5,010 bases of DNA from Acetobacteraceae bacterium (lineage in GTDB: Bacteria; Pseudomonadota; Alphaproteobacteria; Acetobacterales; Acetobacteraceae), in assembly GCA_025356735.1 (NCBI GenBank), contig JANXRT010000051.1:1-5010 (forward strand). The letters are read 5' to 3'. Numbering within the stretch: the stretch's first letter is position 1; every line of letters begins with the position of its first letter. Below the pieces are notes generated by a model. The model was not told where the DNA came from and ran no database searches. It saw nothing but the letters and a program-made list of their open reading frames with translations. This document shows positions 1-4,884 of this stretch, in pieces. Both the position numbers and the translations under genes were made by a program.

Positions 1-29
1 CGCCCCCGCGGTTTTAGCCGATCGCCGGC

Positions 30-998
30 TCAGCCCGTGGCGGAGTTCGGAGCGCCGACGGTGACGTGCGCCGTCGAGTTCCATAGCAGGGTCGCCGACG
101 CTCTGCCGAAATGCTGGCCCTGATAGTCGGCGGAATTGACATACAGGTTGCGGTCCGTGCTCTGGGTGCCGCCCCAGGCGTCGTTCAGGAAGGTGACGGC
201 AACATCGTGCGGACCTGCCCCGACGATGTTGGAGAGCGTGATGGCGTCGCTCGCGCCATCCGCGTGCGAGGCCGCCGTGACCTGCGTGCCGCCTTTCTGA
301 ACGCCATCGACGCTGACTAGGAATTGCGGGCTGCCGTTCCAATTGTCGGCGCTGACGTTCAGGACGATGCTGTTGTCGCTCGACACCGGCGCCGATGCGG
401 GCGCCGATGCGGGCGCCGGAGCCGCCGTCACTGGGGCGGGGTTGCTGGCAGGCTGTGAGCCGCCCGGATCAAACGGCGTCTGATAGCCGCCGAAATGCGA
501 CAGGTACTGCGACACCGGCGTGCCGTAGGGGTCCTGCGGATCGACCGCGCCGCCCGAGTCGATGAACTGCTGCACCGCATCGGCGCCGCGTAGATGCGCG
601 CCGGCGAGCAGCCCCGACGCCGTGATCGGGATGCCGCCGATGGTCTGGCCGATATGCTGGTCGAGCCCGTCCGCCTTGACGAAGCCCCAGACCCAGTCCT
701 GCATCCAGGCGCGGGCGGCCTGGTTCTGGACGCCGGGATTGTTCAGGTAGTCCTGCTCGCTGTAGATGCCGTCCTTGCCGGTGAAATGCGCCGTCTGCCA
801 GGTGTTGACGTTGGCCGTGCCGTCATCCGTGTAGTAGCCAAGGTTGATCATGGTCCATTCGTTGAACTGGTAGGCGCCGAGATAGTTCAGCCCGTTGGAG
901 CCGAGCGCCTGATAGTTTGGTTGCTGATTCGGATCAAACACCCCGACTGACTCGCGCACTGCTAGGTCGTGAAAGAACTGGTCATACGTCTGTGCCAT
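30..998 (-). CDS. Lysozyme-like domain fused to a CBM60-type carbohydrate-binding module
   Basis: A 322-residue protein with two domains. Residues 1-170 resemble lytic transglycosylase/lysozyme-like domains: a helix carrying RESVG, with Glu16 as candidate catalytic acid, is followed by a GLNYLGAYQF segment (37-46), the usual Tyr-Gly-x-Tyr-Gln-Phe type core. Residues 175-206 are a Pro/Ala/Ser linker. Residues 207-292 match the calcium-dependent xylan-binding CBM60/CBM36 pattern: FLVSVDG (226-232), GGTQ, then FLNDAWGG and TDRNLYV (270-287), where the Asp and Asn residues would bind calcium and sugar. The family role is polysaccharide binding; cleavage of peptidoglycan or another glycan is inferred. 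There is no signal peptide or membrane segment, so export would have to be non-classical or by a type I-like route. The ATG has AGGAA 9 nt upstream, and it overlaps the stop codon of a small upstream ORF. The fold assignment of the N-terminal domain is less certain than that of the CBM. Confidence 0.85.
   Translation of the reverse strand: MAQTYDQFFHDLAVRESVGVFDPNQQPNYQALGSNGLNYLGAYQFNEWTMINLGYYTDDGTANVNTWQTAHFTGKDGIYSEQDYLNNPGVQNQAARAWMQDWVWGFVKADGLDQHIGQTIGGIPITASGLLAGAHLRGADAVQQFIDSGGAVDPQDPYGTPVSQYLSHFGGYQTPFDPGGSQPASNPAPVTAAPAPASAPASAPVSSDNSIVLNVSADNWNGSPQFLVSVDGVQKGGTQVTAASHADGASDAITLSNIVGAGPHDVAVTFLNDAWGGTQSTDRNLYVNSADYQGQHFGRASATLLWNSTAHVTVGAPNSATG
388..420. repeat. 12-bp tandem repeat in the Pro/Ala linker
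   Basis: The unit GGCGCCGATGCG occurs twice exactly (388-399, 400-411) and a third time partly (412-420). It encodes the repeated Ala-Pro-Ala-Ser linker between the lysozyme-like and carbohydrate-binding domains. The unit is a multiple of three, so changes in copy number would alter linker length without shifting the frame. Confidence 0.85.
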
Positions 999-1126
999 TA
1001 ATGACGATTCCTATCTGCCAAAAGATAATCCGGTAGCAACCGAAACCATTCCGGGTGCATCGTGAAATGCCGGTCCGGATAGACCTCGGTGCAGCCGGCG
1101 GGCTCTTTTTCGGCAGGGTTTCGCAT
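998..1126 (-). CDS. Small ORF (42 aa) coupled to the lysozyme-CBM gene
   Basis: A 42-residue ORF that I do not recognise. It begins MRNPAEKEPAG and ends in LLADRNRH. It has one Cys (residue 12), one Trp (27), an acidic and basic mix, and no signal peptide or membrane helix. Three things argue that it is translated. AAGGGGG sits 8 nt before its ATG and is one of the strongest Shine-Dalgarno sequences in the window. Its TAA shares one base with the ATG of the next gene (TAATG), typical of coupled translation. A candidate promoter lies about 26 nt upstream of the ATG. It could be a small partner of the lysozyme-like protein, or a leader ORF whose translation opens the downstream start. The second half has less codon bias than the first, so a non-conserved leader peptide remains possible. 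Confidence 0.5.
   Translation of the reverse strand: MRNPAEKEPAGCTEVYPDRHFTMHPEWFRLLPDYLLADRNRH
1008..1012 (-). promoter_or_regulatory. Ribosome binding site of the lysozyme-CBM gene
   Basis: On the minus strand AGGAA lies 9 nt before the ATG at 998. It falls inside the last codons of the small upstream ORF, as expected for translationally coupled genes. Confidence 0.6.
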
Positions 1127-1134
1127 GCTGAACA

Positions 1135-1141
1135 CCCCCTT
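1135..1141 (-). promoter_or_regulatory. Strong ribosome binding site of the small ORF
   Basis: AAGGGGG on the minus strand, 8 nt before the ATG at 1126. The match to the anti-Shine-Dalgarno sequence and the ideal spacing are the main reason for calling the small ORF. Confidence 0.55.
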
Positions 1142-1159
1142 AATGGTGCCAGGTCTGAT

Positions 1160-1188
1160 ATTCTAAACTCGCGATTGAAGATTGCCAC
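1160..1188 (-). promoter_or_regulatory. Candidate sigma70-type promoter for the small ORF and lysozyme-CBM gene
   Basis: On the minus strand GTGGCA (1188-1183, 4 of 6 to TTGACA) is followed after 17 nt by TAGAAT (1165-1160, 5 of 6 to TATAAT). Transcription would begin near 1153, giving a leader of about 26 nt that just contains the ribosome binding site of the small ORF. The geometry is good, but it rests on eye matching alone. Confidence 0.4.
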
Positions 1189-1215
1189 GAAAGAAGGACT
1201 CATGTCCTAGGGTGC

Positions 1216-1258
1216 TGATTAATTTGTTACAACGTAAAAAATATCTAAATTTTCAATG
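1216..1258. other. AT-rich island between two divergent genes
   Basis: Only about 8 of 43 bases are G or C here, against a strongly GC-rich surround. It contains runs such as TAAAAAATAT and AAATTTT. It lies between the candidate promoters of the minus-strand lysozyme unit and the plus-strand Cys-rich gene. Such tracts can act as UP elements, bent DNA, or binding sites for nucleoid proteins. Which applies here cannot be read from the sequence. Confidence 0.6.
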
Positions 1259-1266
1259 CAGATCGG

Positions 1267-1294
1267 TTGACGTAGAGCAAAGGAATCGTAGAAC
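1267..1294 (+). promoter_or_regulatory. Candidate promoter of the small Cys-rich gene
   Basis: TTGACG (1267-1272, 5 of 6 to the -35 consensus) and TAGAAC (1289-1294, 4 of 6 to the -10 consensus) are 16 nt apart. The predicted start of transcription is at or next to the ATG at 1301, so the message would be leaderless or nearly so. That would explain why the only purine-rich Shine-Dalgarno candidate (AAAGGA at 1279-1284) is too far from the ATG. Confidence 0.35.
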
Positions 1295-1300
1295 CGCTCG

Positions 1301-1525
1301 ATGTCGATTCATACGATCATTCGCGGCGAGCGCGTTTTCGTGGCGCTTTGCCGGGCGGGGCACCTTCGGGCCGGCCGCGCGCCGGTCTATCATGCGGTCA
1401 CGCCACATTGCCGGCCGGCCCTTTGCGCCGCCGAGCCGGGCGCCGGGTCCAGCTGGGCCGAACCGCCCTCGGGCGTGGTGACGTGCCCGATCTGCGTCAG
1501 GCGGCTTGATCGGTTGCGGCAATGA
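1301..1525 (+). CDS. Small Cys-rich zinc-ribbon-like protein
   Basis: A 74-residue protein resembling small bacterial proteins with the pattern His...Leu-Cys-x-Ala-Glu-Pro-Gly...Trp...Val-Thr-Cys-Pro-x-Cys-x-Arg-Arg-Leu. Here His31, Cys42, Cys62 and Cys65 are the likely metal ligands (ALCAAEPG at 40-47, VTCPICVRRL at 60-69). Cys17 and Cys37 are extra. The arrangement suggests a single zinc-binding fold, but no function is known to me and none is assigned. The ATG at 1301 lies just after an in-frame TAG (1289-1291), so the N-terminus cannot be extended upstream. A GTG near codon 14 is a possible later start. The gene stands alone, divergent from the lysozyme unit and convergent with the oxidoreductase gene. 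Overlapping ORFs in other frames lack any such motif. Confidence 0.55.
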   Translation: MSIHTIIRGERVFVALCRAGHLRAGRAPVYHAVTPHCRPALCAAEPGAGSSWAEPPSGVVTCPICVRRLDRLRQ

Positions 1526-1543
1526 AATCCGGAAGAAGCGAGC

Positions 1544-1560
1544 ATGGGGTTCTGCCCCAT
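1544..1560. terminator. Hairpin downstream of the Cys-rich gene
   Basis: ATGGGG and CCCCAT form a perfect 6-bp stem with loop TTCTG, 19 bp past the stop codon at 1525. No T-tract follows on either strand, so intrinsic termination is doubtful. It may instead be an mRNA-end stabiliser. Confidence 0.3.
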
Positions 1561-1587
1561 ACACCGGCCACCTTCAAGCATTAGGAT

Positions 1588-1603
1588 GGCGCCCCAAGGC
1601 GCC
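1588..1603. terminator. GC-rich hairpin between convergent genes
   Basis: GGCGCC, a CCAA loop, and GGCGCC make a strong 6-bp stem in the gap between the convergent Cys-rich gene and the oxidoreductase gene. It could serve both as a bidirectional stop, but neither side has a run of T. The arm is itself palindromic, so the stem is not the only possible fold. Confidence 0.3.
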
Positions 1604-1604
1604 T

Positions 1605-1614
1605 CACTTAAGTG
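1605..1614. repeat. 10-bp perfect palindrome CACTTAAGTG
   Basis: A fully symmetrical 10-bp site immediately after the GC-rich hairpin, in the convergent gap 15 bp from the end of the oxidoreductase gene. It looks like a dimeric-protein site, but its place at gene ends rather than at a promoter argues against an operator. Confidence 0.35.
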
Positions 1615-1628
1615 TAGGAGAGCATACG

Positions 1629-2690
1629 CTAGTTCAGCCGAAGCTCCAGGATATGCCGCGGATCGGGCGCCAGCTCACCCTTCTCGACGCGCTTGACGAT
1701 CGACGTCAGCGCCGCGTTGGCTGGCGTCGCAATACCGAGCGGCTCGCTTTTATCGACGATGAAACCATTGAGGAACTCGATCTCGGTACGCCGGCCCTTG
1801 ACCATGTCCTGACCCATCGACGGGCGATGGGCACCGCCGCCCGGCCTTCTGGCTTCCTCCAGCCGGTGCGCGTCGAATTCCCGTGTCGCATCCATGTCGT
1901 TCTCGCCGGCGCGGGCGATAAGCTCGGGTTTCATGTGAAAGATTTCCTCTAGTTTATATCCAAGCGCCTGCCCGACCCGGATCGCCTCCGATCCCAGCCG
2001 CGTCGAGAAGTGGCGCAGCGTGTCATTCAGCATAATGTCGCGGCTGATTAACCCGGTGCAGGCCGAAAGCCCATTGCCCATTGCGTTGATCACCAGCTTG
2101 GACCAGCGCTCGCCCCAGATGTTCTCGGTCGGCTTGGCGCTGTCGGCGAGGCCGACGAGCCGGACGACCTCGCGCGTGCGGTCGGTGATGCGGCCGTGCA
2201 GCTCACCGGCGCGGAACACCGTGTGCGACGCGCCGCTTTTCCCCGCGGCGCGGCGGACATGGCCGGGCTCGAACAGATCAACCGTGATCGAACTCGCGAT
2301 GCAGCCGAGCACGCGGCCCCAGCCGACAATCGCGGCGATGGTTTCCTCGTTGATGCAATTTTGCAACGAAACCACGTAGCCCGCTGGGGCCAGGTACTGC
2401 CGAATCATCGCGGTCGCCCAGGCGGTATCATAGGACTTAACGCAGACGAAGGCGATGTCGATCGGCGCCTCTTTGCTGAGATGTTGCAGCTCGGTGATGT
2501 GCAGCGCCCGCACCTTGGTCGAGAACTCCGCCACGTCCTTGAGGTGCGACACGCGTAGGCCGTTGGCCCGCATCGCCTCGACGTTCTCCGGCCAGGGATC
2601 GACGAAAATCACCTCCTCGCCGGCCTGCGCCATGTGCGCGCCGGCATAGGCGCCGACCGCGCCCACTCCGATGATCGCGATCCTGGGCAT
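1629..2690 (-). CDS. Ketopantoate reductase (ApbA/PanE) family oxidoreductase
   Basis: A 353-residue cytoplasmic enzyme with an N-terminal Rossmann fold and a helical C-terminal domain. GVGAVG at 8-13 is the nucleotide loop. VKSYDT (Lys85) and LQNC (Asn111) match the family's conserved VK and LQN motifs. WSKLVINAMGN gives Lys198, Asn202 and Asn206, equivalent to the catalytic Lys176 and the Asn residues of E. coli PanE. RPSMGQD...RRTEIEFLNG gives Ser291 and Glu303. Known members reduce 2-dehydropantoate to pantoate with NADPH in coenzyme A synthesis. This protein is about 50 residues longer than PanE, with extra sequence around 255-285. It has Asp31 where PanE has the Arg that holds the NADP phosphate. 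I therefore call the family and not the substrate; it may act on another 2-oxo acid and may prefer NADH. The start at 2690 is chosen because MPRIAIIGVG is the natural beginning and GGGGA lies 10 nt upstream; a frame-open extension to 2753 lacks support. The gene appears monocistronic. Confidence 0.85.
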   Translation of the reverse strand: MPRIAIIGVGAVGAYAGAHMAQAGEEVIFVDPWPENVEAMRANGLRVSHLKDVAEFSTKVRALHITELQHLSKEAPIDIAFVCVKSYDTAWATAMIRQYLAPAGYVVSLQNCINEETIAAIVGWGRVLGCIASSITVDLFEPGHVRRAAGKSGASHTVFRAGELHGRITDRTREVVRLVGLADSAKPTENIWGERWSKLVINAMGNGLSACTGLISRDIMLNDTLRHFSTRLGSEAIRVGQALGYKLEEIFHMKPELIARAGENDMDATREFDAHRLEEARRPGGGAHRPSMGQDMVKGRRTEIEFLNGFIVDKSEPLGIATPANAALTSIVKRVEKGELAPDPRHILELRLN

Positions 2691-2893
2691 GTCTCGATGT
2701 TCCCCGCTCGTTTCCCTCGTTGGCGACCCTAGGCCGCCGGGGAAATTTAGCAATTCACCGGATCACACGGCTATGCGTCCCGGCCGGATCGACGAGGCGT
2801 ACGGCTAGTCTCCGTCGCATTTTCCACGACGATCACCGAAATCGGTTCTGTCCGTTAATGTTGCCTTCGTCTCAAGCATCCATAAATTTGAAC
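2691..2893. other. Divergent intergenic region without a clear promoter
   Basis: About 200 bp between the minus-strand oxidoreductase and the plus-strand hypothetical gene. Besides the oxidoreductase's ribosome binding site (2701-2705) I see no convincing -35/-10 pair, operator or RNA element. Both genes must be expressed from here, so promoters are presumably present but not of a recognisable consensus. Confidence 0.4.
2701..2705 (-). promoter_or_regulatory. Ribosome binding site that sets the oxidoreductase start
   Basis: GGGGA on the minus strand, 10 nt before the ATG at 2690. It supports this start over the in-frame codon at 2753. Confidence 0.45.
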
Positions 2894-3280
2894 ATGAATC
2901 CCATCGAACTCGTCGCCTCGCCCCGGCAGCAACCGGGCGCCACCCGGCCAAACCCGTTCCAGACCAGATTTCTGGCTCGCGTGCCAGCCAGCATCGCGGC
3001 CAGCTTCACCGCGGAGCAGCTGGCCGCGGTCCAGCTGGCGTTCGGGATGCGCCATACGCCGAGCCACGCCATGGACTGCCGCCGAACGCTGTCGTTGCCA
3101 TGGGGGCGCTACTACCTGGTGCTGCTGGTCGGGCGGGATTGGCGGCGGGAGGGCGGACAACCCGGCCTAGCCACCGCCGGCCGGCTGCTGCTGGACACGC
3201 TCGGCTGTGGTATCGCCACGGCCGGGCTGATCCTCTCAGCCTGGCGCCTGACCCAGATCGTGGTCGCGCTGGCCGTCTGA
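2894..3280 (+). CDS. Conserved-looking hypothetical protein with hydrophobic C-terminus
   Basis: A 128-residue protein of unknown function. The core at 34-81 (IAASFTAEQLAAVQLAFGMR, then HAMDCRRTLSLPWGRYYLVLL and GRDWRR) resembles a group of small alphaproteobacterial hypothetical proteins. Those share a helix of the type FTxxQLxAxxxAF, a His-x-x-Asp-x-Arg stretch and RxYLVLLxGxxxR. Residues about 98-128 are hydrophobic and probably form one membrane helix, with the N-terminal part on one side. The ATG at 2894 is preferred because the sequence before it looks like intergenic DNA, but no good Shine-Dalgarno sequence precedes it. An ATG at 2858 (140 residues) is the alternative. arfB follows 64 bp later on the same strand and could be co-transcribed. 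Confidence 0.65.
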   Translation: MNPIELVASPRQQPGATRPNPFQTRFLARVPASIAASFTAEQLAAVQLAFGMRHTPSHAMDCRRTLSLPWGRYYLVLLVGRDWRREGGQPGLATAGRLLLDTLGCGIATAGLILSAWRLTQIVVALAV

Positions 3281-3344
3281 ACGTGCCGGCACGCCGAGCG
3301 GTTGGTGCTTTCGCTGTCCCACCGCCCGTGCTCCTGTCCGGCCG

Positions 3345-3761
3345 ATGATCCGTGTCACCGATACCCTGTCCATCGATCCGCGCGACATAGAGGAGAATTT
3401 CGTCCGCGCCTCCGGCCCCGGCGGCCAGAACGTCAACAAGGTCTCGACCGCGGTCCAGCTGCGCTTCAACCTCGCGGACGCGGCGATGCCCGAGGAAGTC
3501 CGGGCACGGCTGCGGCGGCTGGCCGGCAACCGAGTGACGCAGGACGGCGTGCTGCTGATCAACGTCCAGCGCCACCGCACCCAGGAGCGCAACCGCGCCG
3601 AGGCACAGGCGGTGCTGGTCGATCTGGTGCGGCAGGCGACGCTTCGGCCGGTGAAGCGCGTGAGGACCCGCCCGACCCTGGCTTCCAAGCGCCGGCGGGT
3701 CGAGGCCAAAACGCGGCGGAGTACCATAAAAAAGGGGCGGGCAGTGCCGGACGGTGAGTAG
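3345..3761 (+). CDS. arfB: Alternative ribosome-rescue factor ArfB (YaeJ) peptidyl-tRNA hydrolase
   Basis: A 138-residue protein, close to the 140 of E. coli ArfB. It hydrolyses peptidyl-tRNA on ribosomes stalled without a stop codon in the A site, a backup to tmRNA trans-translation. The release-factor-like catalytic domain carries the GGQ motif at 26-28 inside SGPGGQNVNKVST (23-35). The family continuation QLRFN, then GVLLINVQRHRTQERNR, is intact. The C-terminal tail from about residue 103 is strongly basic (VRTRPTLASKRRR, then KTRRSTIKKGR). In the family this tail threads into the empty mRNA channel and senses the stall. All key parts are present, so the protein should be active. No strong Shine-Dalgarno sequence precedes the ATG, suggesting modest translation or coupling to the gene upstream. 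Large ORFs on the opposite strand here are shadows. Confidence 0.95.
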   Translation: MIRVTDTLSIDPRDIEENFVRASGPGGQNVNKVSTAVQLRFNLADAAMPEEVRARLRRLAGNRVTQDGVLLINVQRHRTQERNRAEAQAVLVDLVRQATLRPVKRVRTRPTLASKRRRVEAKTRRSTIKKGRAVPDGE

Positions 3762-3784
3762 TGCAAGGCGTATTCGGGGCGACG

Positions 3785-3823
3785 GCCGATTTGCACAGCC
3801 GATTTGCACAGCCGATTTGCATA
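3785..3823. repeat. Three tandem copies of a 13-bp unit
   Basis: GCCGATTTGCACA occurs at 3785-3797 and 3798-3810 exactly and at 3811-3823 with one change (ACA to ATA). It is AT-richer than its surroundings and lies in the gap between arfB and the rlpA-like gene, about 160 bp before the latter's start. The unit is not a multiple of three, and 13 bp is a little over one helical turn. It could be an array of protein sites or a product of replication slippage. Confidence 0.9.
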
Positions 3824-3876
3824 TCCGGCGCCAAACCGGGATAGTGGTTCGGATGTGCAAGATTACGACAACCGAG

Positions 3877-3889
3877 GTCCGGTCCGGAC
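3877..3889. repeat. Compact inverted repeat upstream of the rlpA-like gene
   Basis: GTCCGG and CCGGAC flank a single T, giving perfect 6-bp arms. It ends 6 bp before a consensus TTGACA. The position is suitable for a regulator, but the arms are GC-rich and such repeats arise readily in this base composition. Confidence 0.35.
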
Positions 3890-3895
3890 AGCGGC

Positions 3896-3925
3896 TTGAC
3901 AGTAGTTTCAAGCAGCAAGCATTGG
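3896..3925 (+). promoter_or_regulatory. Weak candidate promoter of the rlpA-like gene
   Basis: TTGACA at 3896-3901 is a perfect -35 element, but the best -10 at the right distance (CATTGG, 3920-3925, 18-nt spacer) matches only 2 of 6. It is listed because the gene needs a promoter in this gap and this is the best candidate. Confidence 0.2.
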
Positions 3926-3984
3926 AGCCGCCGAGCGCTTCCGGTGGTCAGTCCGCGCGTGCCGGTCAGCGACATTCACGAGGC

Positions 3985-4455
3985 ATGCGGATCCTGCTTC
4001 GAGGCGGATCGGCCTTCACCTCGATCCCGGCCATGATAGTTGCATGCGCTCTGCAACTTGTCGGATCCGTCCATTCCGCCAGCGCTCAAACGCCCGCCAT
4101 CGCTCAAACGCCTGCAATCAATAATGATAACGAAATGACCATGCGGGCATCCGCCGAGGAGAATGGCTGGGCTGGCGAAAGCGGCGTCGCCTCGTTCTAC
4201 GGCCGCGCGCACCAGGGCCGGCGGACCGCATGGGGAACGCGCTTCGACCAGGCGGCGATGACCGCAGCGCATCCATGGCTGCCGTTCGGCACCCGTGTCC
4301 GGGTGACGTTGCAGGAGTCTGGCGACACCGTGCTGGTGACGATCACCGATCGGCTGCCGGCCAGAAGCCGGGTGATCGACGTTTCGCTGGCGGCGGCGCG
4401 CGCCCTCGGCTTCACGGGCCGTGGCTTGGCCCAGGTATCGCTCAGTCCTGGGTGA
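3985..4455 (+). CDS. Exported RlpA-like double-psi beta-barrel protein
   Basis: A 156-residue protein with an N-terminal export signal: Arg2 and Arg6, a hydrophobic stretch 15-29, and a likely signal peptidase I site after SASA (34). IVAC at 18-21 also fits a lipobox, so it may be a lipoprotein, as RlpA usually is. Residues 67-154 are the RlpA double-psi barrel: GVASFYG, TAWGTRFD (81-88), MTAAHPWLPFGTRVRV (92-107), VTITDRLP (118-125), RVIDVSLAAARALG. RlpA proteins cleave naked (stem-peptide-free) glycan strands in the envelope or at the septum. Of the residues known as essential in Pseudomonas RlpA, the Asp (here 88) and His (96) are kept, but the Glu is Thr85, so activity is uncertain. There is no SPOR domain, making this a short form. 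The ATG at 3985 gives the best signal peptide; its ribosome site (ACGAGG) is unusually close. An upstream in-frame extension to 3754 runs through the tandem repeats and is unlikely. Confidence 0.85.
   Translation: MRILLRGGSAFTSIPAMIVACALQLVGSVHSASAQTPAIAQTPAINNDNEMTMRASAEENGWAGESGVASFYGRAHQGRRTAWGTRFDQAAMTAAHPWLPFGTRVRVTLQESGDTVLVTITDRLPARSRVIDVSLAAARALGFTGRGLAQVSLSPG
4084..4119 (+). repeat. 18-bp tandem duplication after the signal peptide
   Basis: Two adjacent 18-bp units (4084-4101 and 4102-4119) differ at two positions and encode the sequence AQTPAI twice. They lie at the predicted cleavage site and the start of the mature RlpA-like protein. The duplication keeps the frame and probably reflects a recent slippage event in a low-constraint linker. 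Confidence 0.85.
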
Positions 4456-4473
4456 CGACGCGAGCCTGCCGCC

Positions 4474-4881
4474 TCATTTTCGTCGGCGAAACAACCACAT
4501 CGACGCGAACGGCAGTGCCCGGCGCGCCAGATCGGTGGCGACGGCAGTGCCCGAGGTCGCCTGCCTCATGCCGCGGATGGCGCTGTCGCGCACGATCCTG
4601 GCCTCGACCTCCAGAACGTCGGGCGCCGACCTCGCCGCCAGCAGCGCCAAGACGCCGCCGACAGCCAGGCAGATCGCGGCCACGATCCACAACGCCGGCG
4701 CGAGGCCCAGGCTTTGCGCGATCAGCACGGTCACCGCCGCCAGCACCAGCACGAAGGTAGCCATCAGGAACACCACGGCGCCAACCGCGTAGCCGGCGCG
4801 AAACCCGGTGCGCCGGGCGACGCGCCGCAGCCGGACCAGTTCGGCCTCGGCGGCGATCCTGGCGAGTTCGACGGTGCGCAT
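4474..4881 (-). CDS. Holin-like (YqjE type) two-helix membrane protein
   Basis: A 135-residue inner-membrane protein. A charged amphipathic N-terminus (1-28, rich in Ala, Glu and Arg) is followed by two hydrophobic segments at about 30-55 and 62-83 and a charged, helical C-terminal tail ending in RRRK. This layout is that of the phage holin superfamily III/holin-X group that includes E. coli YqjE. Despite the name, such chromosomal members are not lysis proteins as far as is known. The gene begins 3 bp after the stop of an upstream gene that looks like the C-terminus of a YqjD/ElaB-type protein, the same order as yqjD-yqjE in E. coli. GAGG, 9 nt before the ATG and inside the upstream gene, is the likely ribosome site. 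It converges with the rlpA-like gene, leaving an 18-bp gap with no terminator. Confidence 0.8.
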   Translation of the reverse strand: MRTVELARIAAEAELVRLRRVARRTGFRAGYAVGAVVFLMATFVLVLAAVTVLIAQSLGLAPALWIVAAICLAVGGVLALLAARSAPDVLEVEARIVRDSAIRGMRQATSGTAVATDLARRALPFASMWLFRRRK

Positions 4882-4884
4882 GGC

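Noticed and set aside
16..30. Hairpin AGCCG-ATCGC-CGGCT at the end of the lysozyme-CBM gene as a terminator
   Set aside because: The stem is only 5 bp, overlaps the stop codon, and on the gene's strand is followed by A rather than T residues.
982..1203. 73-codon minus-strand ORF over the upstream region of the lysozyme-CBM gene
   Set aside because: It overlaps the lysozyme gene start, has no ribosome site or recognisable motif, and conflicts with the better-supported small ORF in another frame and the candidate promoter.
1182..1564. Two ORFs of about 100 codons (plus 1182-1481, minus 1253-1564) across the Cys-rich gene
   Set aside because: Both are Arg/Pro/Ala-rich low-complexity translations typical of wrong frames in GC-rich DNA. 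The 1301-1525 frame carries a Cys/His motif.
3785..3823. CRISPR-like array
   Set aside because: The units are directly adjacent, with no spacers, and only 13 bp long.
3822..3843. Imperfect inverted repeat TATCCGG/CCGGGATA as a riboswitch or operator
   Set aside because: It needs a bulged base, has a short stem, and no conserved RNA pattern is visible around it.
3006..3911. 301-codon minus-strand ORF
   Set aside because: It lies opposite the hypothetical gene and arfB. ArfB is unmistakable by its GGQ motif and tail, and the minus translation has no domain-like pattern.
4230..4792. Plus-strand ORFs of 123-176 codons over the YqjE-like gene
   Set aside because: Their translation is Arg/Pro/Ser-rich and shapeless. 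The minus-strand frame gives two clean membrane helices and operon spacing.
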